DNA from: JBGVSA01 sp049840475
GTDB taxonomy: Bacteria; Pseudomonadota; Gammaproteobacteria; Burkholderiales; Rhodocyclaceae
DNA: 64,000 nt
Direction of reading: 5' to 3'
Assembly: GCA_049840475.1 (NCBI GenBank)
Contig: JASGKX010000002.1
Span: forward strand, 62,001 to 126,000
A program made the position numbers and the translations under genes. Position 1 is the stretch's first letter; each line of letters opens with the position of its first letter. Of the stretch, positions 19,871 through 28,146 are shown piece by piece. The notes under the pieces are model-generated. The model ran no database searches. It had not been told where the DNA came from and saw nothing but the letters and a program-made list of their open reading frames with translations.

Positions 19871-19965
19871 TCGCAATCATTGATCGGTCGGTCTGATCAA
19901 TGATGCTTTGAACAACATGACGCTGCTCGTACTACTCTACTACCCGCGCAGCCTCATTTCGAGTC

Positions 19966-20041
19966 TGGCGTCCCCACGGGGATTCGAACCCCGGTTATCG
20001 CCGTGAAAGGGCGGTGTCCTAGGCCTCTAGACGATGGGGAC
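19966..20041 (-). tRNA. tRNA-Glu (TTC), copy 1
   Basis: It has the same cloverleaf as the tRNA-Glu at 19610, with TTC anticodon and encoded CCA. The spacer preceding each Glu copy is also similar, indicating duplication of a Glu-Asp unit. Confidence 0.97.
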
Positions 20042-20066
20042 CTACGTACAACAATCTTCGCGAGAG

Positions 20067-20142
<76 letters not shown>

Positions 20143-20160
20143 GTCCAGCGAAGAAGACGC

Positions 20161-20189
20161 ATTATAGGAACCACCCTAGGGGTCGTCAA
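20161..20189 (-). promoter_or_regulatory. Strong sigma-70 promoter of the tRNA array
   Basis: On the minus strand TTGACG (20184-20189), a 17-bp spacer and a perfect TATAAT (20161-20166) are followed by the tRNA-Ala 5' end 19 bp beyond the -10. A GC-rich discriminator (GCGTC) follows, as expected for stringent control of stable RNA. Confidence 0.9.
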
Positions 20190-20617
20190 CATCTTTTTGC
20201 GAGAAATCGACCTCTGGATTGCGCGGGCACACATACGAATGCAGGCGTCATGTCACGCAGACAACTTCGCCCGCCTTACGTAAAGTGGAAGTCGCCGCCC
20301 CGTGGGTCAACACCCCCGTCGCACGATCTTTTTGTGCGGTTTTTTGGGGCGCGCAGGGATGCGTGAGCAAAGCATCCGCACATCGGCCCGGACACGGCAG
20401 CGACGTCCGAAGACCTCTTCGCAATAAGGCAGCACGGCCCCGACCAGCATCTGATCGACCGGCACGCCTCCTTATATATAGAACATGATCGGCCAGCGCC
20501 CTGCGTGCCAACGGCATGCCGCGGCGCGGGCGTATAATGCGCGCTTTGCCGCACGCCGGAATTGTCCGCCGCGCGGCGTTCTGCTTTGCATCGCAGTCAT
20601 TCCCGTTTCTGTCCGCC
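20190..20617. other. Intergenic between tRNA array and mfd
   Basis: I see no credible gene in this 428-bp stretch. A TATAAT at 20533-20538 with a poor -35 may be the mfd promoter, leaving a leader of roughly 73 nt. There is a short AT-rich patch near 20471 (TTATATATA). Confidence 0.5.
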
Positions 20618-23600
20618 ATGAAGCCCAGTTCGTCCGCCGCGCCCTTCTCCGTTCTGCCGTCGCTGTCATTCCCCAAGCCAGGGTCCCGTCTCGACCTGCC
20701 ACGGCTGGCGGGTTCCTCCGATGCGGCAGCGCTTGCGCAACTGGCACGCGAACGTAAGTTAGTGGTGATATCAGCCAACCCGCTCGACGCCCAACGCCTG
20801 ACCGAAGAAATCGCGTGGTTCGCCCCTGGAATGCGTGTCAATCTGCTGCCCGACTGGGAGACGCTACCCTACGACAGCTTTTCGCCGCACCAGGACCTCA
20901 TCTCCGAACGACTGGCTACGCTGTATGCCATCCAGCGAGGCGAATCTGACATCACGCTGGTGCCGGCCCCCACTGCGCTCTATCGCATGGCGCCTCCGGC
21001 CTACATGGCGGCGTACACGTTCTTTCTTAAGGCAGGCGAGCAGCTCGACGTCGAAGCGCTGCGCGCGCAGATGGCGCTGGCCGGCTACGAGCACGTCACG
21101 CAGGTCGTGCGCCCTGGCGAGTTCTCCGTGCGCGGCGGGCTGATCGATCTTTTCCCGATGGGCGCACAGTTGCCCTTCCGCGTGGACCTGTTCGACGACG
21201 ACATCGAGACAATCCGCACTTTCGATCCGGACACGCAGCGCACGGTCTATCCAGTTCCGGAAATCCGCCTGCTGCCAGCGCGCGAATTTCCACTCGATGA
21301 CGCGGCACGCAGCCGCTTCCGCCAGGCGTTCCGCGAAGCATTCGAAGGCGATCCGTCAAAGTCCATCATCTACAAGGACATCTCCAACGGCATCGCCTCG
21401 CCCGGTATCGAGTACTACCTGCCCTTGTTCTTCGAATCGACGGCGACGGTCTTCGACTATCTGCCCCGCGACGCGATCGTCATCACGCACAACGACGTAC
21501 CGACCGCCATCGAGGATTTCTGGCGTGAGGCGCAGAGTCGTTACCGCCTGCTTGCAGGCGACCGCGCGCGCCCGCTGCTGCCGCCCGATCGTCTGTTCAT
21601 TTCGAGCGAGCAGTTCTTTGTTGCACTCGGGGCGTTGCCACGCATTGCGATGGGGCTCGCCAACGATGCGCCCTCGCCCACCGCAGCGCTCAACGACCTC
21701 GGCGTAGACCGCAAGTCGCCGGACCCGCTCTACAAGCTCAAGGCATTCCTGTCGGGCTTCGATGGCCGCACGCTGCTGCTGGCGGAATCCGCCGGGCGCG
21801 CGCAAACGATGTCCGAGTATTTCGCCGAGTACGGCGTCAAGCCGACCAGCAGCGCGGACTTCTCCGCGTTCCTTGCCAGCGACGCCAAACTCGCGCTGGG
21901 CGTCGGGCCATTGTCGGCGGGCTTCCTCGACATCGCTTCACGCATCGCTGTCCTAACGGAAAACGAGCTGTACGCCACACAGGCGCGCCCGCGCGGTCGT
22001 GGACGTGACGGACGCAAGACATCCGTCGAAGGCTGGCTCAAGGATCTTTCGGAACTCAAGGTTGGCGACCCCGTCGTGCACACCAGCCATGGCATCGGCC
22101 GCTATCTTGGCCTTGTCTATCTCGATCTGGGCGAAGGCGAAACCGAATTCCTCGACCTCGAATACTCCAACGGCGACAAGCTATACGTGCCGGTTTCACA
22201 ACTGCACGTCATCACGCGCTACGCTGGTGCGGACCCTGATGGTGTGGCGCTGCATCGACTTGGCAGCGGCCAATGGGAAAAAGCCAAGCGCAAGGCGGCG
22301 CAACAGGTGCGCGATACGGCCGCCGAACTTCTCGCGCTCTACGCGCAGCGCGCGGCGCGCCCCGGGCACAAGTTCGACTTCAAGCAGCACGACCTCGAAG
22401 CCTTTACCGAAGGCTTCGGCTTTGAAGAAACACCCGACCAGCTTGCCGCCATCAATGCCGTGGTGGAAGACATGCGCTCCGGGCGTCCGATGGACCGCCT
22501 CGTGTGTGGCGACGTGGGCTTCGGCAAGACCGAAGTCGCCCTGCGCGCTGCCTTCATCGCCATTCAGGACGGCAAACAGGTGGCGGTGCTCTGCCCCACC
22601 ACGCTACTGGCCGAGCAGCACTACCAGACCTTCGTCGACCGCTTTGCCGACTGGCCGGTACGCATCGCCGAGCTGTCGCGTTTTCGCAGTGCAAAGGAAC
22701 AAGCCGAGGCGTTGGAGCATCTCGCCGAAGGCAAGCTCGACATCATCATCGGCACGCACCGCTTGTTGCAGAAGGACGTGGAATTCAAACGCCTCGGGCT
22801 GGTGATCATCGACGAAGAACACCGCTTTGGTGTGCGCCAGAAAGAATCGCTCAAGAGTCTGCGCAGCGAGGTTAACATCCTCACGCTGACCGCCACGCCG
22901 ATTCCACGCACGCTGGGCATGGCAATGGAAGGCCTGCGCGAATTCTCAGTCATCGCCACGGCCCCGCAAAAGCGGCTGGCGATCAAGACCTTCGTGCAGA
23001 AGTACTCCAAGGGCATCATCCGTGAAGCCGTGCTGCGTGAATTCAAGCGTGGCGGGCAGGTGTACTTCCTCCACAACGAAGTGGAGACCATCGAGAACAT
23101 GAATCAGGCACTGCAGGAGTTGCTGCCTGAAGCTCGCATCGCCGTCGGCCACGGTCAGCTGCCAGAACGCGAACTCGAACGCGTCATGCGCGACTTCACC
23201 ACGCAACGCGCAAACCTGCTGCTGTGCACGACCATCATCGAAACAGGCATCAACATTCCGACGGCCAACACCATCGTCATCAACCGTGCAGACCGTTTCG
23301 GCCTTGCGCAGTTGCACCAGTTGCGCGGCCGTGTCGGGCGTTCGCACCATCAGGCATACGCATACCTGCTTACCGACGTTGAAAAGCCCAGCGCCAACGC
23401 GCAAAAAAGGCTCGAAGCCATCACCATGATGGAAGACCTGGGCTCGGGCTTTTACCTCGCCATGCACGACCTCGAAATCCGCGGAGCCGGCGAAGTCCTT
23501 GGCGAATCGCAATCGGGCGAAATCCAGCAGGTGGGTTTTTCGCTCTACACCGAAATGCTCAAACGCGCCGTCAAGGCCTTGCAGGCCGGCAAAGAGCCGG

Positions 23601-24052
23601 ACCTCGCGCAACCGCTGGACGTGGTGTCCGAAATCAATCTGCACGTGCCGGCGCTTTTGCCCAACGATTACTGCAGCGACGTGCAAGAGCGCCTCACGCT
23701 CTACAAGCGCATGGCCAACTGCGACAGCACCGATGAACTGCAAGGCATCCAGGAAGAACTCATCGATCGCTTCGGCAACATGCCCGAGCAGACTCAGGCG
23801 CTGATCGAAACGCACCGCATGCGCCTGGCTGCGGCGCCGCTGGGCATCACCAAGATCGACGCCTCTGAATCGCGCATCCAGTTGCAGTTCGTACCCAACC
23901 CACCGATCGAGCCGATCCGCATCATCCAGCTCATCCAGAAGAACAAGCACTACAAACTGGCCGGGCAGGACAAGCTCACGGTGACGACGTATTCCGAGAC
24001 GATCAAGGACCGCGTTGCGCGTATCCGCGACATCTTCAAGCAACTGACATGA
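20618..24052 (+). CDS. mfd: Transcription-repair coupling factor Mfd
   Basis: Mfd removes RNA polymerase stalled at DNA lesions and recruits UvrA. The product is 1,144 aa from ATG 20618 (MKPSSSAAPFSVLPSL), close to E. coli Mfd (1,148 aa); a further-upstream ATG at 20516 lies over the putative -10 and is rejected. The UvrB-like N-terminal module (LLPDWETLPYDSFSPHQD, VRPGEFSVRGGLIDLFP) precedes the CarD-like RNAP-interacting domain (GDPVVHTSHGIGRYLGL). The translocase follows (VCGDVGFGKTEVALRAAF Walker A, IIDEEHRFGV DEEH box, TATPIPRTLGMAM), then TRG motif sequence and the C-terminal D7 domain. The frame is intact. Confidence 0.98.
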   Translation: MKPSSSAAPFSVLPSLSFPKPGSRLDLPRLAGSSDAAALAQLARERKLVVISANPLDAQRLTEEIAWFAPGMRVNLLPDWETLPYDSFSPHQDLISERLATLYAIQRGESDITLVPAPTALYRMAPPAYMAAYTFFLKAGEQLDVEALRAQMALAGYEHVTQVVRPGEFSVRGGLIDLFPMGAQLPFRVDLFDDDIETIRTFDPDTQRTVYPVPEIRLLPAREFPLDDAARSRFRQAFREAFEGDPSKSIIYKDISNGIASPGIEYYLPLFFESTATVFDYLPRDAIVITHNDVPTAIEDFWREAQSRYRLLAGDRARPLLPPDRLFISSEQFFVALGALPRIAMGLANDAPSPTAALNDLGVDRKSPDPLYKLKAFLSGFDGRTLLLAESAGRAQTMSEYFAEYGVKPTSSADFSAFLASDAKLALGVGPLSAGFLDIASRIAVLTENELYATQARPRGRGRDGRKTSVEGWLKDLSELKVGDPVVHTSHGIGRYLGLVYLDLGEGETEFLDLEYSNGDKLYVPVSQLHVITRYAGADPDGVALHRLGSGQWEKAKRKAAQQVRDTAAELLALYAQRAARPGHKFDFKQHDLEAFTEGFGFEETPDQLAAINAVVEDMRSGRPMDRLVCGDVGFGKTEVALRAAFIAIQDGKQVAVLCPTTLLAEQHYQTFVDRFADWPVRIAELSRFRSAKEQAEALEHLAEGKLDIIIGTHRLLQKDVEFKRLGLVIIDEEHRFGVRQKESLKSLRSEVNILTLTATPIPRTLGMAMEGLREFSVIATAPQKRLAIKTFVQKYSKGIIREAVLREFKRGGQVYFLHNEVETIENMNQALQELLPEARIAVGHGQLPERELERVMRDFTTQRANLLLCTTIIETGINIPTANTIVINRADRFGLAQLHQLRGRVGRSHHQAYAYLLTDVEKPSANAQKRLEAITMMEDLGSGFYLAMHDLEIRGAGEVLGESQSGEIQQVGFSLYTEMLKRAVKALQAGKEPDLAQPLDVVSEINLHVPALLPNDYCSDVQERLTLYKRMANCDSTDELQGIQEELIDRFGNMPEQTQALIETHRMRLAAAPLGITKIDASESRIQLQFVPNPPIEPIRIIQLIQKNKHYKLAGQDKLTVTTYSETIKDRVARIRDIFKQLT

Positions 24053-24056
24053 CGCG

Positions 24057-24545
24057 ATGACACCGGACACGAAACGCGACTTTCTGGAACGCTACGAGGA
24101 TCTGGAAGACCACCAGATCCTGGCCCTGCATCGCCGGCGCGAAGACCTCATCGCCGAGGCGCGCGCCGCGCTGGACGAAACAATGGACCAGCGTGGCCTG
24201 GACAAAAATGCGCCAGCGCCGGCCGAATCGGAAGAGGAAAGTGCCCAACGATTGCGCGACAGCGTGCTGGCACGCCTGTGCAGCCTCGGCCTCGCGGCAC
24301 TGGTGTGTCTGCCGCTGGCCTGGGGACTCAACAAATGGGCCGTGGCGCTCGGCGCCATTCCCATCGCCTTCATCGTCGTGGCCGCTGCGTTGCTTGGCCA
24401 GCGCATTGGAATCCAGATCGTGCGAAGGATCAGCGAGCGGAGCGACGTCCCCCTGCCTCGCCGAGAGCAATCCCTGCGCTTGATGCTCGCCGGCGAGGCC
24501 ATTGCCGGGCTGGTCATCGCCACCTTCTTGTACGCGCTCCGCTAG
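24057..24545 (+). CDS. Small inner-membrane protein of unknown function downstream of mfd
   Basis: The product is 162 aa from ATG 24057, 4 bp after the mfd stop, so it is probably cotranscribed and coupled. Residues 1-70 are highly charged and probably helical (RDFLERYEDLEDHQILALHR). They are followed by three hydrophobic segments near 72-90 (LCSLGLAALVCLPLAWGL), 95-113 (ALGAIPIAFIVVAAALLG) and 143-160. I do not recognise the family. The acidic and basic N-terminal region is likely cytosolic. No catalytic motif is seen. Confidence 0.72.
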   Translation: MTPDTKRDFLERYEDLEDHQILALHRRREDLIAEARAALDETMDQRGLDKNAPAPAESEEESAQRLRDSVLARLCSLGLAALVCLPLAWGLNKWAVALGAIPIAFIVVAAALLGQRIGIQIVRRISERSDVPLPRREQSLRLMLAGEAIAGLVIATFLYALR

Positions 24546-24644
24546 ACGGCAGGCAACGAACTGGCGGCGCTGATCCAGGATCATTGGCGCTCTGGCCCTG
24601 AGCAGAGCAGAAACGATCCACTGCTCGCCAGCGCATCGCTTGGT

Positions 24645-25502
24645 TCAGGGCAGAGGCTGCGGGTCGATCGGCTCGCTGACCGGATGAAATGTCGGGTCGG
24701 GTGCCGGCGCGAAACCATGGACGGCGATCCCGAGTTCCGCCGGCACGCACAGCATGTTGAGCGACACCACACGCCCGAAGATGTTGTCCTTCTTGCCCCG
24801 GAAATTATCTTCGTTGAACAACGGCGGCATGCTCCAGTACGCGTCGTAACCCAGGCTCTGAATACACCGCTGGAGCGACTCTGACTTATCCGACCGGTCG
24901 TTTTCCAGATAGATGAGCGGACGAGAGTCAGCAATCAGTTTCGTAGCGCCGCGCAGCACTTCTTCTTCAAACCCCTCGACATCGATCTTTATCAGGCCGA
25001 CCGTCTTGCCGGCCAGTTGCTCATCAAGGGTTACGCAGGGCACGTCGATCATCCCTACATTGCCGTGTTCCCACGCCATCGACACGCCACCGAAGTTGTT
25101 GTCGATCTGGTGATAGTCCAAGGGCTCAAAACTCACGACGCCTGATCGCGACGCGCAGGCATAGGGCAGCGCACGCGCATAGACCAAACCATTAAGCGCA
25201 AGGTTGGCGCACAGCAACTGGAACATCGCGGGCTGAGGTTCGTAGGCAATGAACTCTCGGCCCTCCTGTGCCGCCTTACGAGCCATCGCCACCGAATGCG
25301 AGCCCATGTTGGCGCCCACTTCGACGATGCAGCCCGGGCGCGCATAAAGCTGCGCGATGACATCCCACTCCTGTTCGTTGTACTCGCCATATTCAAGCAG
25401 CGAGCGGGCAACGTACTGGTCACAGGTGTTGACCACCATCCAGCCGTGACGTGTTTCAACAAGAGCGTTAGGAAAAGGGAGAGTAGGAATCATGGCCTTC
25501 AT
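24645..25502 (-). CDS. FkbM-family SAM-dependent methyltransferase
   Basis: The product is 285 aa from ATG 25502 (MKAMIPTLPFPNALVETRHG). The SAM-binding motif I EVGANMGSHS is at residues 61-70, followed by FIAYEPQPAMFQLLCANL (motif II) and the FkbM-typical VTLDEQ and GLIKIDVEGFEEEVLRG. FkbM enzymes O-methylate sugars or polyketides; here the acceptor is unknown, and no glycan cluster is adjacent. A start at 25493 is also possible. The frame continues upstream to 25724, but that extension does not look like a protein of this family. Confidence 0.87.
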   Translation of the reverse strand: MKAMIPTLPFPNALVETRHGWMVVNTCDQYVARSLLEYGEYNEQEWDVIAQLYARPGCIVEVGANMGSHSVAMARKAAQEGREFIAYEPQPAMFQLLCANLALNGLVYARALPYACASRSGVVSFEPLDYHQIDNNFGGVSMAWEHGNVGMIDVPCVTLDEQLAGKTVGLIKIDVEGFEEEVLRGATKLIADSRPLIYLENDRSDKSESLQRCIQSLGYDAYWSMPPLFNEDNFRGKKDNIFGRVVSLNMLCVPAELGIAVHGFAPAPDPTFHPVSEPIDPQPLP

Positions 25503-25876
25503 CACAAAGAGAACGCGGCATACACAATCAAGAGTAGCCCGAGCGCAGGAAATTTCCTGACAACCCAAGTTTCGCAATCCGAAATAGCGGCCACGCGCTC
25601 GAAGATAGTTCTGGGGTTCAGCAACGGCGGAGCGAGCCGGACGTCCCAGCATTGGTGCGCCACTGATCAAGCCGCCGCGACAGCGGGCACAAGAAAGCAG
25701 GAAAGCCACCACCAGAAACGCCACCCATGCAGACCCCGCATGGATGACGGATGATTACAGAATGTGCAGATTCTGGCTTGTCGGCCAAGGCCGAAATCGA
25801 CCCGGAAAGCTCTGAAAATAGGGCCCGTATTATTTACAGCAGACAGAGACACCCACCGGCGTCATCGAAGAGACCT
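25503..25876. other. Intergenic, no gene seen
   Basis: These 374 bp lie between the FkbM start and the next possible gene. Base composition is less GC-rich than the flanks in places. Frames on both strands are short and mutually shadowing. Confidence 0.4.
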
Positions 25877-26404
25877 TCAATGCAGCGGCATCGCGCAGGT
25901 CGCGACTTCTTCCGCCGCCGCACGCCAATGGCAAGCGCCATCGTTTCTGGTGCACGGTTGGCCTGCATTGCGCAGGCAGTACCAGCGGCGCGAACGCTCG
26001 CGTAACAGTCGCATACGGCGGATATGCCCCATGCAAAAGCCAGCGCAATCGTCCCCGCACCGTTGCCACAGTGCCCACGTATCCAGCATGAAGTAGCCCG
26101 AGGCTCGCACGTCCGGCGCATTGAGCAACATGATCAGATCGGGGCGATGACGCTCTAGCGCGCGGAGGGCGACAACGTCCTCAGTCAGGCGGCGCAGGGC
26201 TTCAGCGACAGAGACAACAAAATACGGAACGTGGCGCACCGACTGCTGCGTGCGCATCTCAGCGAAGCGCAGGTCGTGCTCGTCGAAGAGCAGAAACCAC
26301 ATCGGGTCGATGTCCCCAGCCGAGGGCCGCATGCCCGTTCCCGCGTCGGACGCGAAATACGTCAGGCGCGGCGAGCAAATGAGGGTGGCGGTGGCACACG
26401 GCAT
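25877..26404 (-). CDS. Hypothetical protein, weakly supported
   Basis: This is a possible 175-aa protein. Its middle part has natural composition (MWFLLFDEHDLRFAEMRTQQ, HVPYFVVSVAEALRRLTED, RPDLIMLLNAPDVRASGYF). The last 50 residues are Arg/Cys-rich and overlap equally long frames in the other two registers, so the true 3' end may differ (a frameshift near 26030 is possible). No family recognised and no clear ribosome site. It could be a decayed gene. Confidence 0.38.
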   Translation of the reverse strand: MPCATATLICSPRLTYFASDAGTGMRPSAGDIDPMWFLLFDEHDLRFAEMRTQQSVRHVPYFVVSVAEALRRLTEDVVALRALERHRPDLIMLLNAPDVRASGYFMLDTWALWQRCGDDCAGFCMGHIRRMRLLRERSRRWYCLRNAGQPCTRNDGACHWRAAAEEVATCAMPLH

Positions 26405-26615
26405 CGGAGGGCATCGGCAAACGCGGCAACAGGGGCCGCGACAAAGCCGATGGTCTCCGAAACGCCGGGGCGTGAATGTCAGCCGAAACTGATAAATCTG
26501 TCGAAATTTCTGAAAAGATCAGACGGTATTTATCAAACGACAGGCGGTAATCGTTGTAACAGTAAGACACAATCCGGCCCCAGCGCGCATTCACCCGAGG
26601 GCAACAGTGTGCGTC
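26405..26615. other. AT-richer intergenic stretch downstream of glgA
   Basis: From about 26480 to 26580 the sequence is clearly less GC-rich than its surroundings (runs such as TGATAAATCTGTCGAAATTT). It may contain the promoter of the hypothetical gene or the glgA terminator region. No clear stem-loop plus T-run was found. Confidence 0.35.
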
Positions 26616-28067
26616 TCAGGCCACGATGATCTGCTCATAGAGCGCCGCATACTGAGCAGCGCTCGCCGTCCAACTGAAGTCCCGCGTCATGCCATTACGC
26701 TGCAATTGCACCCAACGTTCGGCCTTGCGGTAAGTCGCCACAGCGCGTTCGACGGCATCGAGCAACGCCACGGGAGTGGGTTGCGCGAAAACGAATCCGG
26801 TGGCGCCCTCGCCTTGCGCTTCGTTGACGACAGAATCAGCCAGCCCACCCGTGGCATGAACGATCGGCGGCGTGCCATAGCGCTGGCTGTACATCTGGTT
26901 GAGGCCACAGGGTTCAAAGCGCGACGGCATCAGGAACGCATCTGCGCCCGCTTCGATCAGATGCGCCAGGCTCTCGTCGAAGCCGATCACCGTCGCCACA
27001 CGCTGCGGCATGCGCACCGCCAACGCGCGGAAGGCTTCTTCGAATGCCTTGTCGCCACTGCCCAGCACGACCAGTTGCACGGGCAGCGTCAGCAGCCGAT
27101 CCATGGCTTCCAATACCAGATCGATGCCCTTCTGCCCGGTCAGCCGCGTGACCATGCCGATGAGCATGGCGTCGGCATCCTGCGCCAGTCCCAACTTGGC
27201 ACGCAGCGCACGACGGTTGCCGCTCTTGGCCGACAACGTGTCGAGCCCGTAATGCTCGGCGATGAGCGGATCGACCGTGCTGTCCCACACCGTCGTGTCG
27301 ATGCCGTTGAGAATGCCCTGCAACTGCGTCTGTCGCCCCGCCAGCAAGCCTTGCAGGCCGAACCCCAAGGGCTCGTGCTGAATCTCGGCGGCGTACGTGG
27401 GGCTGACCGTCGTAATGCGATCCGCATAGAACAGGCCGGCCTTCATGAAAGACAGACGCCCCCAGAATTCGGCACCATCCAATCCGCGCGCAGCGGGCGG
27501 CACGCTCAGCGCATCGGCCGTGCTCATATCGAACAGGCCTTGGAACGCCAGATTGTGGATGGTCATCACGCTTGGCGTGGGTTGCTGCCAGAACTTGAGA
27601 TACGCCGGCGCCAGACCCGTCGTCCAATCGTGGCAATGCAGCACCTGCGGGCGCCAGCTCAACGGGGTGTCATCGCTGGCAAGTATCGCCGCCACGCGCG
27701 AGAGCACGCCAAAGCGCAGATGATTGTCGGCAAAGTCGACGCCGTTGGTATCCAGGTACGCGCCACCGTGGCGTTCGTACATCTCCGGGCAATCGATCAA
27801 CCAGATCGGCACCCCGTTTGGCATCCGCGTCTGCAACAACGTGCAACCCGGCAAGCCGTCGTGCGGCGGAATCGTCGCCGCGCGCCGCGCGCCCTTAGCC
27901 TGCACCTTCACCCACGGATAGGCCGGCATCAGCAGGCGTACGTCGTGCCCCAACCGACATAGTGCTTCGGGCAAAGCTGCCGCCACGTCGCCAAGCCCGC
28001 CCGTTTTTACCCACGGCGCGCACTCGGGTGTCGCGAACAAAACTTTCCTGCCACCGGATTTCTTCAT
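26616..28067 (-). CDS. glgA: Glycogen (starch) synthase GlgA, GT5
   Basis: GlgA transfers glucose from ADP-glucose to the growing alpha-1,4-glucan. The product is 483 aa from ATG 28067 (MKKSGGRKVLFATPECAPWV); an upstream in-frame ATG at 28109 is possible. The ADP-glucose loop KTGGLGDVAA is at residues 21-30, VLHCHDWTTGLAPAYLK and TIHNLAFQGLF follow, and the GT-B C-terminal signature is intact: MVTRLTGQKGIDLV, PSRFEPCGLNQMYSQRYGT and ATGGLADSV. It is the last gene of the leftward glycogen/trehalose cluster, 79 bp after the malQ-treY stop. It works with GlgC and GlgB encoded upstream. Confidence 0.96.
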   Translation of the reverse strand: MKKSGGRKVLFATPECAPWVKTGGLGDVAAALPEALCRLGHDVRLLMPAYPWVKVQAKGARRAATIPPHDGLPGCTLLQTRMPNGVPIWLIDCPEMYERHGGAYLDTNGVDFADNHLRFGVLSRVAAILASDDTPLSWRPQVLHCHDWTTGLAPAYLKFWQQPTPSVMTIHNLAFQGLFDMSTADALSVPPAARGLDGAEFWGRLSFMKAGLFYADRITTVSPTYAAEIQHEPLGFGLQGLLAGRQTQLQGILNGIDTTVWDSTVDPLIAEHYGLDTLSAKSGNRRALRAKLGLAQDADAMLIGMVTRLTGQKGIDLVLEAMDRLLTLPVQLVVLGSGDKAFEEAFRALAVRMPQRVATVIGFDESLAHLIEAGADAFLMPSRFEPCGLNQMYSQRYGTPPIVHATGGLADSVVNEAQGEGATGFVFAQPTPVALLDAVERAVATYRKAERWVQLQRNGMTRDFSWTASAAQYAALYEQIIVA

Positions 28068-28146
28068 GGTGTCGACATATCGTTCAATGGAATTCCCCAC
28101 CCCTACCATCGCATGGCTCCCGGCAGCGTGGACGTTGTCCGCGATG

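Noticed and set aside
20516..20617. Upstream extension of mfd to 20516
   Set aside because: The extra 34 residues overlap the likely -10 element and are not Mfd-like; the ATG at 20618 fits the usual N-terminus.
26607..27962. Plus-strand frame of 451 codons opposite glgA
   Set aside because: Antisense shadow of the conserved GT5 synthase.
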